A stretch of DNA of 12,023 bases from Gammaproteobacteria bacterium (GCA_003451715.1 DMJN01000189.1:1-12023); one strand, 5' to 3'; counted from the stretch's first letter, positions 1-9,313 are shown. Program-made: numbers and translations. Notes: a model not told the origin generated them from the sequence alone.

Positions 1-1
1 G

Positions 2-1036
2 CCGGAATACCGCGCCTGGGCATTCAGCAATGGTGAACAGCTAGCCCCCGGTAGCTGGCAACTCAGCGTACAGCTCACTCGTCTGGGGGGTCAGGTGGAC
101 AGCTTCAATTTTTCTCCCAATGGAGATTACTTATTGGGTGACAGAGAAGTGACTGAACCGCATTCCTTCGATGTTCACGTCGATGCAACTTATCAGGGTC
201 GCTCCTATTCCTTCGAATACGAATCACTGGAGGGAAGAGCCGAAATCTCGGCAGCTATGGCGGCCACCATGGGAATAGGCGTGCATGTGGCATCTTCACA
301 GATCCTGCACCTCACCGAATTGTTGTACGGCAAGATCTCACCGGATCCGAAGCAGGTCAGCCATATCACTGCCCGATACCCGGGATTAATAATGAGTGTC
401 AACCCGGAACTGGGAGATACCGTTAACGCCGGTGATCTGGTGGTCACTGTGGAAGCGAACGACAGTCTGCAGACCTACGAGATAACGGCGCCTATCAGCG
501 GCGTCGTGGTCGACAGCCATGCCAATCCCGGTGAATACGCCGGAGAACAACATCTGCTGACCATCGCCAATTATCGGGATGTGTGGGCCGACCTTAATGT
601 TTTTCCGGGCCAGGCACAGCGGGTGCGAGCCGGGCAGGAAGTCATCTTGCGCATGGGCGAGCTCACCGCTGATAGCTCCATCCGTTATCTTAATCCTGGC
701 GAAGGAATGTCACCCCATGTCGTAGCGCGAGTGCCGGTAGCCAATCCAGACCTGACCTGGACGCCGGGTCTGTTGGTGGAAGCCGATGTGACCGTCGATC
801 GATTCGAGGTCTCGTTGGCGGTAGACAATCGGGCGCTGCAGCAATTCCGTGACTCGCAGGTCGTGTTTATCCAGATAGGCGATGAATATGAGATTCGCCC
901 CCTGCAGTTGGGACGCAGCGATTCACGCTTTACTGAAGTGCTCAGTGGATTGAATCCAGGTGATCGCTATGTGGTGGAGAACAGTTACCTGATTAAAGCC
1001 GATATCGAAAAATCCGGTGCGACCCATAGTCACTAG
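2..1036 (+). CDS. RND efflux periplasmic adaptor (membrane-fusion protein, CzcB/CusB type), 5'-partial
   Basis: This is the periplasmic adaptor of a tripartite heavy-metal RND pump, linking the inner-membrane transporter to the outer-membrane channel. The frame is open from position 2, so the gene begins outside the window; the GTG at 95 sits inside a continuous reading frame and is probably an internal valine. About 344 residues are visible. An N-terminal beta-rich region comes first. A barrel-sandwich (lipoyl-like) segment follows, containing PGLIMSVNPELGDTVNAGD and ITAPISGVVVDSHANPGEY. Then come a beta-barrel part (VWADLNVFPGQAQRVRAGQ) and a membrane-proximal domain with LSGLNPGDRYVV. The C-terminus ends in THSH, a modest His-containing tail that might touch metal. 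The pump gene starts 59 nt downstream on the same strand, which supports one operon. Family assignment is firm; the metal is inferred only from the neighbouring pump. Confidence 0.88.
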   Translation, partial: PEYRAWAFSNGEQLAPGSWQLSVQLTRLGGQVDSFNFSPNGDYLLGDREVTEPHSFDVHVDATYQGRSYSFEYESLEGRAEISAAMAATMGIGVHVASSQILHLTELLYGKISPDPKQVSHITARYPGLIMSVNPELGDTVNAGDLVVTVEANDSLQTYEITAPISGVVVDSHANPGEYAGEQHLLTIANYRDVWADLNVFPGQAQRVRAGQEVILRMGELTADSSIRYLNPGEGMSPHVVARVPVANPDLTWTPGLLVEADVTVDRFEVSLAVDNRALQQFRDSQVVFIQIGDEYEIRPLQLGRSDSRFTEVLSGLNPGDRYVVENSYLIKADIEKSGATHSH

Positions 1037-1077
1037 CAAAGCAGTTAACAAGCAGGTAGAGAAAATAGTATTCGTGA

Positions 1078-4224
<3,147 letters not shown>

Positions 4225-4248
4225 GATAATTGCAATCAGAGGCGAGTA

Positions 4249-4992
4249 ATGAAGAAGAACAATTTTCCGAAAGTTTCGAGACGAGAATTTACCCAATCCC
4301 TGCTGCTATCGGGATTGGCATTAGCAAGCGGGTTAATTAACGGGACCAGTACAGCGCAAACCAGCAATCCCTTACGTATCGGCATCATCGGCTCGGGACG
4401 TATGGGCGGCGCCGTGGATCTGCGCTGGGCGGAGGCCGGGCACACGGTGTTTTTCTCCTCCCGCAACCCGGATCAGCTGGGTGAACTGGTGCAACGCGCT
4501 GGCAACAACGCACAGGCCGGATTTCCCGCCGAAGCGGCTGCGTTCGGTGACGTGATACTCATCGCCGTACCCTACGGGGCCCTGCCGCAGATCGGTGAGG
4601 ACTACCGGGCGCAAATGGCCGGCAAGATTGTCATAGACTGCGGTAATCCACGCGCCGACCGCGACGGGCCCATGGCGGACGATGCCATAGCAAGAGGCAC
4701 CGGAATTGCCGGGGCTGACCACCTGCCAGGCACACGTCTGGTGCGTGCGCTGAATGCGATCAGTTTCATGCATGTGAACCAGCAGGCCCATCGAGAAGGT
4801 GAATTAATCGGTGTGCCGATTGCCGGCGATGATCCTGAAGCGGTTCGCATTGCCACCCAACTGGTGAGCGATGCAGGCTTCGATCCCGTGGTCGTAGGAG
4901 GTCTTGATAGTGCACGCCGTTTTGACCGTGGCACAGAGGTCTATGTGCGGGGTCTGACTGCGCGTGAGATACGTGACGCACTGAATCTCTAA
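4249..4992 (+). CDS. Tat-exported NAD(P)-binding protein, F420-dependent NADP reductase-like
   Basis: The 247-residue protein starts with a twin-arginine signal (SRREFTQ at residues 10-16, hydrophobic stretch 18-30, likely cleavage after Ala36). The mature part opens with a Rossmann fold: IGIIGSGRMGG has the GxGxxG turn at residues 48-53. Later come VPYGALPQI and DCGNPR, typical of the NADP-oxidoreductase, coenzyme F420-dependent family (PF03807 type). In that family the fold binds NADP and passes hydride to F420 or another acceptor. Relatives are normally cytoplasmic, so the Tat signal is unusual; it suggests folding with bound cofactor before export. The start is supported by a purine-rich AGAGGCG just upstream, and the gene follows czcA by 24 nt, so it is probably in the same transcript. 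Substrate and any link to metal handling are unknown; a role in periplasmic metal or metalloid reduction is only a guess. Confidence 0.82.
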   Translation: MKKNNFPKVSRREFTQSLLLSGLALASGLINGTSTAQTSNPLRIGIIGSGRMGGAVDLRWAEAGHTVFFSSRNPDQLGELVQRAGNNAQAGFPAEAAAFGDVILIAVPYGALPQIGEDYRAQMAGKIVIDCGNPRADRDGPMADDAIARGTGIAGADHLPGTRLVRALNAISFMHVNQQAHREGELIGVPIAGDDPEAVRIATQLVSDAGFDPVVVGGLDSARRFDRGTEVYVRGLTAREIRDALNL

Positions 4993-5091
4993 TCAAGAAT
5001 GGGTCATAGTGACAAATCCATTGCTTATTCCTGAAACTGTTATTGATGCAAGCTATCCAAAAAGAAACAGATCTATCCCTATTTCTTCACT

Positions 5092-5961
5092 ATGAATACT
5101 CAATCCGGTACTTTTCCTAGTAAAGACGGGCTGCGCCTTTATTGGCAGGGTTGGCTGCCTCCACCAACTCACCGGGGCACAATACTGATCATACATGGTG
5201 CAGGTGAGCACTGTGGCCGCTATGGAAATCTTATCGAGTATTTTGCTAGTCGGGGATATTGCCTGTATGGATTTGACTTTCGAGGACACGGGCAATCTCC
5301 GGGTAAGCGATGCCACGTTCTAAGTTGGCAGGAATATCGAGAGGATCTGCATAGTTTCCTGGCTTGGGTGATGGCACAAGAGCTTCACGAACCACTGTTT
5401 CTGTTCGGGCATAGCATGGGAGCCCAGGTAATGCTGGACTACCTGACGAACGATAGCGCCAGCAAAATCGAAAACAATAAGCAAGACGAATTTTGCAAGC
5501 GAATTTGCGGTGTGATCGCCTCCGGGGCGGCCATCGCTGAACCCCCGGTTAATCCTATCATGCGCATGCTTGGCAGGCTGTTGTCTGTTGTGTTGCCCAG
5601 CTTTACGATCAGTAGTGGATTGAATACAGATCACATCAGCCGGGATCATTCGGTGGTGTGTGCCTACAGGGATGATCCACTGGTGAGTTCAGAAATCACC
5701 GCTCGATGGGCAACAGAATTCTTAAAGGCAATGCAGCGAGTTCAGTCAAACGCACACCGGCAACCCATGCCAATTTTTATGTACCACGGAGGGGAAGATC
5801 AGATTATTCCACCTGAAGCAAGCAGGCAGTATTTCAGCCATATGAAGCTGCCAGACAAGCAATTGAAAATCTACGCTGGTGGTTTTCACGAACCCCACAA
5901 TGATCTGCAAAAATTAGAAGTGTTCGAGGATATCGAGAACTGGATGGACAAACAGGAATAG
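5092..5961 (+). CDS. Alpha/beta hydrolase, monoacylglycerol lipase / lysophospholipase type
   Basis: A 289-residue serine hydrolase of the Hydrolase_4 (serine aminopeptidase S33 / monoglyceride lipase) family. The visible signatures are HGAGEHCGRYGNL (oxyanion-hole side), FDFRGHGQSPGKR, and the nucleophile elbow GHSMGA with Ser108. The triad is completed by Asp236 in YHGGEDQIIPP and His266 in GGFHEPHND. Relatives cleave monoglycerides or lysophospholipids; the true substrate here is unknown. There is no signal peptide, so it is likely cytoplasmic or loosely membrane-associated. It begins 99 nt after the reductase-like gene, with no strong ribosome site or promoter that I can defend, so it may or may not belong to the efflux transcript. 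Its stop codon lies about 29 nt before the half-attC that starts the cassette array, making it the left flanking gene of that insertion. Confidence 0.9.
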   Translation: MNTQSGTFPSKDGLRLYWQGWLPPPTHRGTILIIHGAGEHCGRYGNLIEYFASRGYCLYGFDFRGHGQSPGKRCHVLSWQEYREDLHSFLAWVMAQELHEPLFLFGHSMGAQVMLDYLTNDSASKIENNKQDEFCKRICGVIASGAAIAEPPVNPIMRMLGRLLSVVLPSFTISSGLNTDHISRDHSVVCAYRDDPLVSSEITARWATEFLKAMQRVQSNAHRQPMPIFMYHGGEDQIIPPEASRQYFSHMKLPDKQLKIYAGGFHEPHNDLQKLEVFEDIENWMDKQE

Positions 5962-5989
5962 ATCTATTTCTTGCTTACAGCGGTGTCAC

Positions 5990-6012
5990 CTTGATTTGAT
6001 TGTTATGTGTTG
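5990..6012 (-). other. Half attC site (R''/L'' side) at the downstream end of the array
   Basis: The plus strand shows TTGATTTGATTGTTATGTGT, identical over the L''/R'' half to the complete attC near 7495. The matching other half, which should read ACATAACGC then a TTAATAAAGAG-like arm to the left, is absent. Only unrelated sequence and the hydrolase stop are found there. The core GTTATGTGTT matches the first bases of the DUF4160/DUF2442 cassette at 6487-6497, so this is that cassette's own end. The array is cut here. Confidence 0.78.
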
Positions 6013-6013
6013 C

Positions 6014-6274
6014 CTACTTAGATGTAAGAGGAAACTTTTTAGGATTTTCAATAGACTCAAGTCCTAGATCTATGTCTAGTTCTGGCCAGTAAAAATGACC
6101 TGAAGAAACCTCTTCCACGGCTATTACTTTGCCTATGGGGGCGTCCTTGAACCAAGGAAAGTCTTTATAGGATAGAAACAGTTCTTTGCCACTACTCAAT
6201 AACCAAATGCCATGGGTAGACACGTTTGTGACTTCAGTTCCCGAAGTGTGAGTTCCAAGCTGTGATGAGCTCAT
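6014..6274 (-). CDS. DUF2442 domain protein
   Basis: A short protein of about 86 residues with the DUF2442 pattern: EVTNVSTHGIWLL, then a central FLSYKDFPWFKDAP and a C-terminal YWPELDIDLGLESI. The function of the family is not established. It is often found beside DUF4160 genes in a toxin-antitoxin-like layout, as here. Its start lies inside the end of the DUF4160 gene. Three starts are possible: TTG at 6292, ATG at 6280 and ATG at 6274. I chose 6274 because the GAGG ribosome site (plus-strand 6284-6287) is then 9 nt away, against 3 nt for 6280. The stop codon sits one base from the R'' core of the half-attC, typical of compact cassettes. Translational coupling to the upstream gene is likely. 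Confidence 0.83.
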   Translation of the reverse strand: MSSSQLGTHTSGTEVTNVSTHGIWLLSSGKELFLSYKDFPWFKDAPIGKVIAVEEVSSGHFYWPELDIDLGLESIENPKKFPLTSK

Positions 6275-6473
6275 TTTCATGATCCTCGACAATTCTTTGG
6301 ATTTTAGCCAATTGTTGCTCAGAAAGCCCGTAGTTTCGAGCTAGTTCAATGGTAGGTTCTAGCCAGTATTTCGCTTCACCGTCGGAAGAATGGACATGCA
6401 CATGTTTGCGTTCTTCTTCTCTAGAGAAAAAGTAGAATCTAAATCCTTTCTCTCGAAAAACTGTTGGGCTCAT
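6234..6473 (-). CDS. DUF4160 domain protein (putative toxin-antitoxin-like partner)
   Basis: A 79-residue protein matching the DUF4160 family: start MSPTVFREKGFRFYFFSREE, a His-rich strand KHVHVH at residues 23-28, then SSDGEAKYWLEP and a helical tail ending in ITAWNSHF. The family is small, widespread on accessory DNA, and usually followed by DUF2442; which partner is toxic, if either, is not known to me. The downstream DUF2442 frame overlaps its end by about 41 nt. The ATG is only about 16 nt inside the cassette boundary at attC 6489-6555 and has no convincing ribosome site or room for a promoter, so expression probably depends on reading through from upstream cassettes. Confidence 0.85.
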   Translation of the reverse strand: MSPTVFREKGFRFYFFSREEERKHVHVHSSDGEAKYWLEPTIELARNYGLSEQQLAKIQRIVEDHENELITAWNSHFGN

Positions 6474-6488
6474 AGACTAATTCTCAAA

Positions 6489-6555
6489 ACACATAACGCC
6501 CTTGTTAATGGGAGCAACGCAAGTTGCGTCCTTTATTGAACTGTTGGTTATGTGT
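6489..6555 (-). other. attC site A (67 bp)
   Basis: Outer cores ACACATAAC and GTTATGTGT are perfect complements. Inside, GGA-GCAAC-GCAA-GTTGC-G-TCC forms a hairpin with one unpaired G on one arm, the asymmetric extrahelical base expected of attC sites. The site separates the 119-aa membrane protein cassette from the DUF4160/DUF2442 cassette. Confidence 0.88.
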
Positions 6556-6593
6556 CGAATTATGCGTTTAGTCATGATATTTGTAATTCAGTG

Positions 6594-6953
6594 CTAATTC
6601 TTGCGTACATCACTCATGAATTTGATGGTTCCAGCTACAATAAATGTCCAAACAACTACAGCGGCCCAAGTTCCATATTCCCAGACTTCTCCAGGCCAAT
6701 TTAGATTAGCTAGCACTACGATATTGGCTAAATAGTTTGCGGATGAAATGAATTGATATTGGCCGACAATGAGAAAATATGCCACAACGAAATAGAGAGC
6801 ATTAACAATTAGGAGCTGAGACTTCGTAAGTTTAGAGCCGACTAGATACGCCATTACAAGATACGCAGTCACTAGCGAAACAAAGCCCAAGAAGTTGGAA
6901 ATGATATTAGCCTGAACTGCTTGAAGAGCTTCAAAAGTTTCAATCTCATTCAT
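6594..6953 (-). CDS. Small membrane protein, cassette family member 1 (119 aa)
   Basis: I do not recognise a named family. The protein has a short acidic N-terminus (MNEIETFEAL), TM1 near 18-39 (VTAYLVMAYLVG), a basic turn with Lys41 and Lys44, TM2 near 47-69, a moderately hydrophobic loop near 75-86, TM3 near 97-113, and a basic end (VRKN). The positive-inside rule suggests N-out, C-in topology. Residues 1-46 align without gaps to the proteins of the next two cassettes, sharing Ala35-Tyr36, Leu42 and the LTK turn. The ATG lies 43 nt inside its cassette, with no clear ribosome site. The attC follows the stop by 38 nt. Possible roles (stress, phage defence, envelope) are speculation. Confidence 0.8.
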   Translation of the reverse strand: MNEIETFEALQAVQANIISNFLGFVSLVTAYLVMAYLVGSKLTKSQLLIVNALYFVVAYFLIVGQYQFISSANYLANIVVLANLNWPGEVWEYGTWAAVVVWTFIVAGTIKFMSDVRKN

Positions 6954-6995
6954 TTATGAGCACTCTCGATTCTTGAAGATGAGCACATTGTCGGC

Positions 6996-7115
6996 ACACA
7001 TAACGCTCTTGTTAAGGCGCAGGTCTCGCCACGCGGCAAATGCGGATAAGATGGCCGTAGGCCATCCGCATTTGTTGTGTGGCGAGGCCGTCCCATTGAA
7101 CAGTTTGTTATGTGT
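6996..7115 (-). other. attC site B (120 bp, long VCR-like form)
   Basis: Cores ACACATAAC and GTTATGTGT are perfect complements around an unusually long imperfect palindrome. Its arms include TCGCCAC/GTGGCGA, AAATGCGGAT/ATCCGCATTT and an inner ATGGCC/GGCCAT hairpin. It is about twice the length of the neighbouring sites. It lies between the 114-aa and 119-aa membrane protein cassettes. Confidence 0.88.
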
Positions 7116-7120
7116 CGGCA

Positions 7121-7465
7121 TCACTTTTTCTGTACCTGGTACATAAATATCAATGAGCCAATTATTCCAAGCAATTGTATGCTGCCTATCCAGTATGCCG
7201 CTAATTGTACGAGTCTTGAAGTCGATTCATCTCCCCCTCCATAGCTAGCCGCTCGACTAAGGAACATGAAGGATATAAACGCGAAGAAAAGCGAGGATGA
7301 AACAAATAGGGTGGTGATTAGTGTTTGTTGAAACTTTGTAAGCTCCTCGCCAGCTATATAAGCGACAACTAGATATCCTGTTACAACAGTCAGATACAAT
7401 GATGTTGCTGTCATTGAGGCAATTATAGATTCTCTTAATAGTTCATTTATTTCAAAAAAACCCAT
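7121..7465 (-). CDS. Small membrane protein, cassette family member 2 (114 aa)
   Basis: An unrecognised membrane protein of the same plan as the genes on either side: an N-terminal amphipathic stretch, TM1 near 20-39 (VTGYLVVAYIAG), the EELTKFQ turn at 40-46, TM2 near 47-69, a Gly/Ser-rich loop (SYGGGDESTS), TM3 near 88-110, and a basic VQKK end. The ungapped match to the 119-aa protein is strongest at residues 29-46: TGYLVVAYIAG-EELTKFQ against TAYLVMAYLVG-SKLTKSQ. The start is well supported by an AGGA ribosome site six bases upstream. The stop is five bases from the attC core. The leader is about 30 nt, too short for an obvious promoter. Function unknown. Confidence 0.82.
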   Translation of the reverse strand: MGFFEINELLRESIIASMTATSLYLTVVTGYLVVAYIAGEELTKFQQTLITTLFVSSSLFFAFISFMFLSRAASYGGGDESTSRLVQLAAYWIGSIQLLGIIGSLIFMYQVQKK

Positions 7466-7494
7466 TCGATTTCCTCATGATCATCTACGTCGAG

Positions 7495-7556
7495 ACACAT
7501 AACGCTTTTAATAAAGAGTGCGCGTAGCGCATCTCTTTGATTTGATTGTTATGTGT
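7495..7556 (-). other. attC site C (62 bp)
   Basis: Cores ACACATAAC and GTTATGTGT are complementary. The inner part folds as GAG-TGCGC-GTA-GCGCA-T-CTC with a single unpaired T at 7532, the asymmetric base typical of attC. The sequence is nearly identical to sites D and E in the arms, suggesting cassettes drawn from one family of sites. Confidence 0.9.
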
Positions 7557-7567
7557 CGGCCGCGCCA

Positions 7568-7978
7568 TCAAGTATTGCCTTTATGCACATAAGCGTACTC
7601 CAAATATCCAATGCAGCCGAAAAATGTACCTGCAATAGCAAGAGCGGGTAGCAGTGTATACACAGTAGGCGGATTGAGCATTATTTCTACTATTCCTTCG
7701 GCCAAATTGGAAGTCGAACCGTTACTTATGGCCAATTCTTGGAGATCCAATGCAATTCTGTTTCTCAATGACTCCAGATTACCGATACCATAGCCTAACC
7801 AAGCCGAGAAAAGGCAGTAGAGTGAGATAACGGAAACCAGTAAAGTTCTATTTAGTTTATTCGCGGCCAAATAGGCTATAGCTATAAGACCAAAAGAAAC
7901 ACCCCCCCAAAACTGGAAAAGAGTCCAAAGTATTTCAGCCGTTCTTGTCCATTGATCTACTAGGTCTGCTTCATTCAT
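7568..7978 (-). CDS. Small membrane protein, cassette family member 3 (136 aa)
   Basis: The longest and most diverged of three adjacent membrane proteins. It has an acidic N-terminus (MNEADLVDQW), TM1 near 21-39 (GLIAIAYLAA), the basic turn NKLNR at 40-44, and TM2 near 47-66. A longer hydrophilic loop of about 40 residues follows, then TM3 near 106-126 and a VHKGN end. Ala35-Tyr36, Leu42 and a basic residue at 44 fall at exactly the positions seen in the 119- and 114-aa proteins. That shared register, with the same order of membrane segments and basic turns, supports common descent despite low identity. There is no clear ribosome site and the leader is about 33 nt. The stop lies 12 nt from its attC. 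Function unknown. Confidence 0.8.
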   Translation of the reverse strand: MNEADLVDQWTRTAEILWTLFQFWGGVSFGLIAIAYLAANKLNRTLLVSVISLYCLFSAWLGYGIGNLESLRNRIALDLQELAISNGSTSNLAEGIVEIMLNPPTVYTLLPALAIAGTFFGCIGYLEYAYVHKGNT

Positions 7979-8010
7979 AGAATTTTTCTACACATTTAGA
8001 AAATTACGAG

Positions 8011-8072
8011 ACACATAACGCCTTTAATAAAGAGTGCGCGCAGCGCATCTCCTTGATTTATTTGTTAAATGC
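8011..8072 (-). other. attC site D (62 bp)
   Basis: Left core ACACATAAC and right core GTTAAATGC, with the inner hairpin GAG-TGCGC-GCA-GCGCA-T-CTC and one unpaired T. The two outer cores differ because the right one belongs to the lipoprotein cassette and the left one to the membrane protein cassette. The lipoprotein gene's stop codon TAA falls inside the right core. Confidence 0.9.
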
Positions 8073-8547
8073 CCTCGGCACTTTCTACGGGCTCAGCGTG
8101 AAAGTTTCCGATGTGATAGTCATTGCCCCATCCGCCACGCAAAAACTCTCCGTTAATTTGGAACTCGCCTAGCTCTCCAACAAGCGAATCCCTTATGTCA
8201 CATACGCCAGCAATCAGATCAGCAAATATATAACGCCCCCTTACATAATAGGACGGCGCTGCCCAATATTTCGGGTTGGATTGAATAGTTTCCGAATGAA
8301 TAATGATTCTTCCAGATTCAGGAGTTGGCCCCCAGCATGCACCATAGGAAATGGGAAGATCTGTAAATTCTAGATCCATTGTACCTAATACATTCTCCCG
8401 GTTGTCTCTGATTGTAACTAACCATCTGCTGGGCACTTTCCAAGAGTCGGGTACCGACTGGCTTGTTAGATAATCACGATCAACCGATGAAACCGTAGCA
8501 CATGAACTTGTCAGCAAAATGGCAATTGTGATTATCAGGCTTTTCAT
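8065..8547 (-). CDS. Small probable lipoprotein, function unknown (160 aa)
   Basis: The N-terminus MKSLIITIAILLTSSCATV looks like a lipoprotein signal: Lys2, a hydrophobic core 4-12, and a lipobox-like TSSC with Cys16 as the lipidated residue. Ala17 at +2 would favour the outer membrane. The mature part is a soluble, beta-rich sequence with SRWLVTIRDNREN, YGACWGPTPESGR and GGWGNDYHIGNF; it has two more Cys (in ACWG and VCDI) that could form a disulphide. I recognise no family. The ATG begins 13 nt from the cassette end, with no ribosome site, so expression must come from outside. The stop codon overlaps the attC core. A lipobox with Thr at -3 is not ideal, so a plain secreted protein is the alternative. 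Confidence 0.8.
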   Translation of the reverse strand: MKSLIITIAILLTSSCATVSSVDRDYLTSQSVPDSWKVPSRWLVTIRDNRENVLGTMDLEFTDLPISYGACWGPTPESGRIIIHSETIQSNPKYWAAPSYYVRGRYIFADLIAGVCDIRDSLVGELGEFQINGEFLRGGWGNDYHIGNFHAEPVESAEGI

Positions 8548-8559
8548 AAGCTGGAAAGG

Positions 8560-8621
8560 GCATTTAACGCTTTTAATAAAGAGTTCGCGAAGCGAATCTC
8601 ATTGATTTGATTGTTATGTCG
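8560..8621 (-). other. attC site E (62 bp)
   Basis: Left core GCATTTAAC and right core GTTATGTCG. The hairpin is GAG-TTCGC-GAA-GCGAA-T-CTC with one unpaired T, the same form as sites C and D. The left core is the start of the lipoprotein cassette and the right core the end of the HigBA cassette. Confidence 0.9.
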
Positions 8622-8636
8622 CGCCATCACTGGCAC

Positions 8637-8665
8637 TTGCCAATATGTCAAATATGACATAAACT
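8637..8665 (+). promoter_or_regulatory. Candidate promoter of the toxin-antitoxin pair
   Basis: TTGCCA at 8637-8642 (5/6 match to the -35 consensus) is followed after 17 nt by TAAACT at 8660-8665 (4/6 match to the -10). The expected transcription start is around 8671-8673, on or beside the toxin ATG at 8673. The mRNA would then be nearly leaderless, which fits the absence of a ribosome site. Confidence 0.5.
8644..8661. promoter_or_regulatory. Palindromic operator, likely antitoxin binding site
   Basis: TATGTCA-AATA-TGACATA is a perfect 7-bp inverted repeat with a 4-nt centre. It lies between the candidate -35 and -10 boxes, touching the -10. HigA-type antitoxins repress their own operon through such palindromes, so this is a natural autoregulatory site; binding itself is inferred. 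Confidence 0.6.
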
Positions 8666-8672
8666 ACTCCTC

Positions 8673-9011
8673 ATGAGCCCAAAGGACAAGCCACTGGTGT
8701 GGCTCCATGGAGAGGTAAAAACACCTCCCCTTTCTGCAGCGGCCAGGATTGAGGCCGGCTACCTGCTGAGAGTATTGCAGAGTGGGGAAATGGTTTCCAT
8801 GCCTCGCTCTCGGCCAATGCCGCCGATTGGACGCCGGTGTCACGAACTTAGGATTACTGACGAGAATAGGATTTGGCGAGTAGTTTACCGGATCGACACC
8901 GATGCAATTATCATCGCTGAAGTGTTTGAAAAGAAAACGGCTAAAACACCGAAGTATGTGATCGAAAATTGCCAGAAAAGATTGAGGAAATATGACGATG
9001 AAAGCAGCTAA
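8673..9011 (+). CDS. higB: HigB-type toxin, RelE/ParE superfamily, phage Gp49-like
   Basis: A 112-residue protein of the phage-derived Gp49-like toxin family (PF05973 type). Recognisable blocks are KPLVWLHGEVKTPPLS at the N-terminus, ARIEAGYLLRVLQSGE, then MPRSRPMPPIGRRCHELR and WRVVYRIDTDAIIIAEVFEKKT, ending with a basic helix (CQKRLRKYD). Members are ribosome-dependent mRNA endonucleases in the well-studied cases; activity here is inferred. It precedes its antitoxin, the HigBA order, and overlaps it by 20 nt. It runs opposite to the other cassette genes and has its own promoter and operator, as expected for a cassette that must be expressed wherever it lands. The start has no ribosome site and may be leaderless. 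Confidence 0.9.
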   Translation: MSPKDKPLVWLHGEVKTPPLSAAARIEAGYLLRVLQSGEMVSMPRSRPMPPIGRRCHELRITDENRIWRVVYRIDTDAIIIAEVFEKKTAKTPKYVIENCQKRLRKYDDESS

Positions 9012-9306
9012 GCGAAAGAAACTTGAAGCTAAGGGTTGGAAAGTTGGATCAGTCGAAGATTTTCTAGGTCTTTCGCCAGAAGAAGTAGCGTATATTGAAT
9101 TGAAGCACTCGTTAAGCAATTCTCTAAAAGAGCGCCGTACCAGGAAAAAGTTGAGCCAAGTTGAAGTCGCTAAAATAGTCAAAACAAGCCAGTCTCGTGT
9201 TGCTAAGATGGAAGCAGGGGATCCATCAGTTTCCATTGATCTTCTAGTTAAATCACTACTTGCCCTCGGCGCCTCCCCCAAAGAGGTGGCTAAAGCTATC
9301 GCTTAG
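8992..9306 (+). CDS. higA: HigA-type antitoxin, XRE-family helix-turn-helix
   Basis: A 104-residue antitoxin. The N-terminal segment (KLEAKGWKVGSVEDFLGLS, then ELKHSLSNSLKERR) leads into a helix-turn-helix at about residues 42-80 containing LSQVEVAKIVKTSQSRVAKME, followed by the conserved tail SIDLLVKSLLALGASPKEV. It would bind and neutralise the toxin and repress the operon through the upstream palindrome. Its frame overlaps the toxin end by 20 nt. A GAGG ribosome site at 8984-8987 serves either the ATG at 8992 (4-nt spacing) or the ATG at 8998 (10-nt spacing), so the shorter 102-residue form is possible. The stop lies just before the half-attC that begins the array. Confidence 0.9.
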   Translation: MTMKAAKRKKLEAKGWKVGSVEDFLGLSPEEVAYIELKHSLSNSLKERRTRKKLSQVEVAKIVKTSQSRVAKMEAGDPSVSIDLLVKSLLALGASPKEVAKAIA

Positions 9307-9313
9307 TTCTCAA

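Noticed and set aside
95..1036. GTG at 95 as the true start of the adaptor
   Set aside because: The frame is open upstream to position 2 with plausible protein sequence, so the gene is simply cut by the window edge.
6290..6292. TTG start for the DUF2442 gene
   Set aside because: An ATG at 6274 has a well-spaced ribosome site, and family members begin near that residue.
8664..9281. A 205-codon open frame on the minus strand, in the array's sense direction
   Set aside because: It is the antisense shadow of higB and higA, both of which match known families along their whole length; the shadow has low-complexity, unfamiliar sequence.
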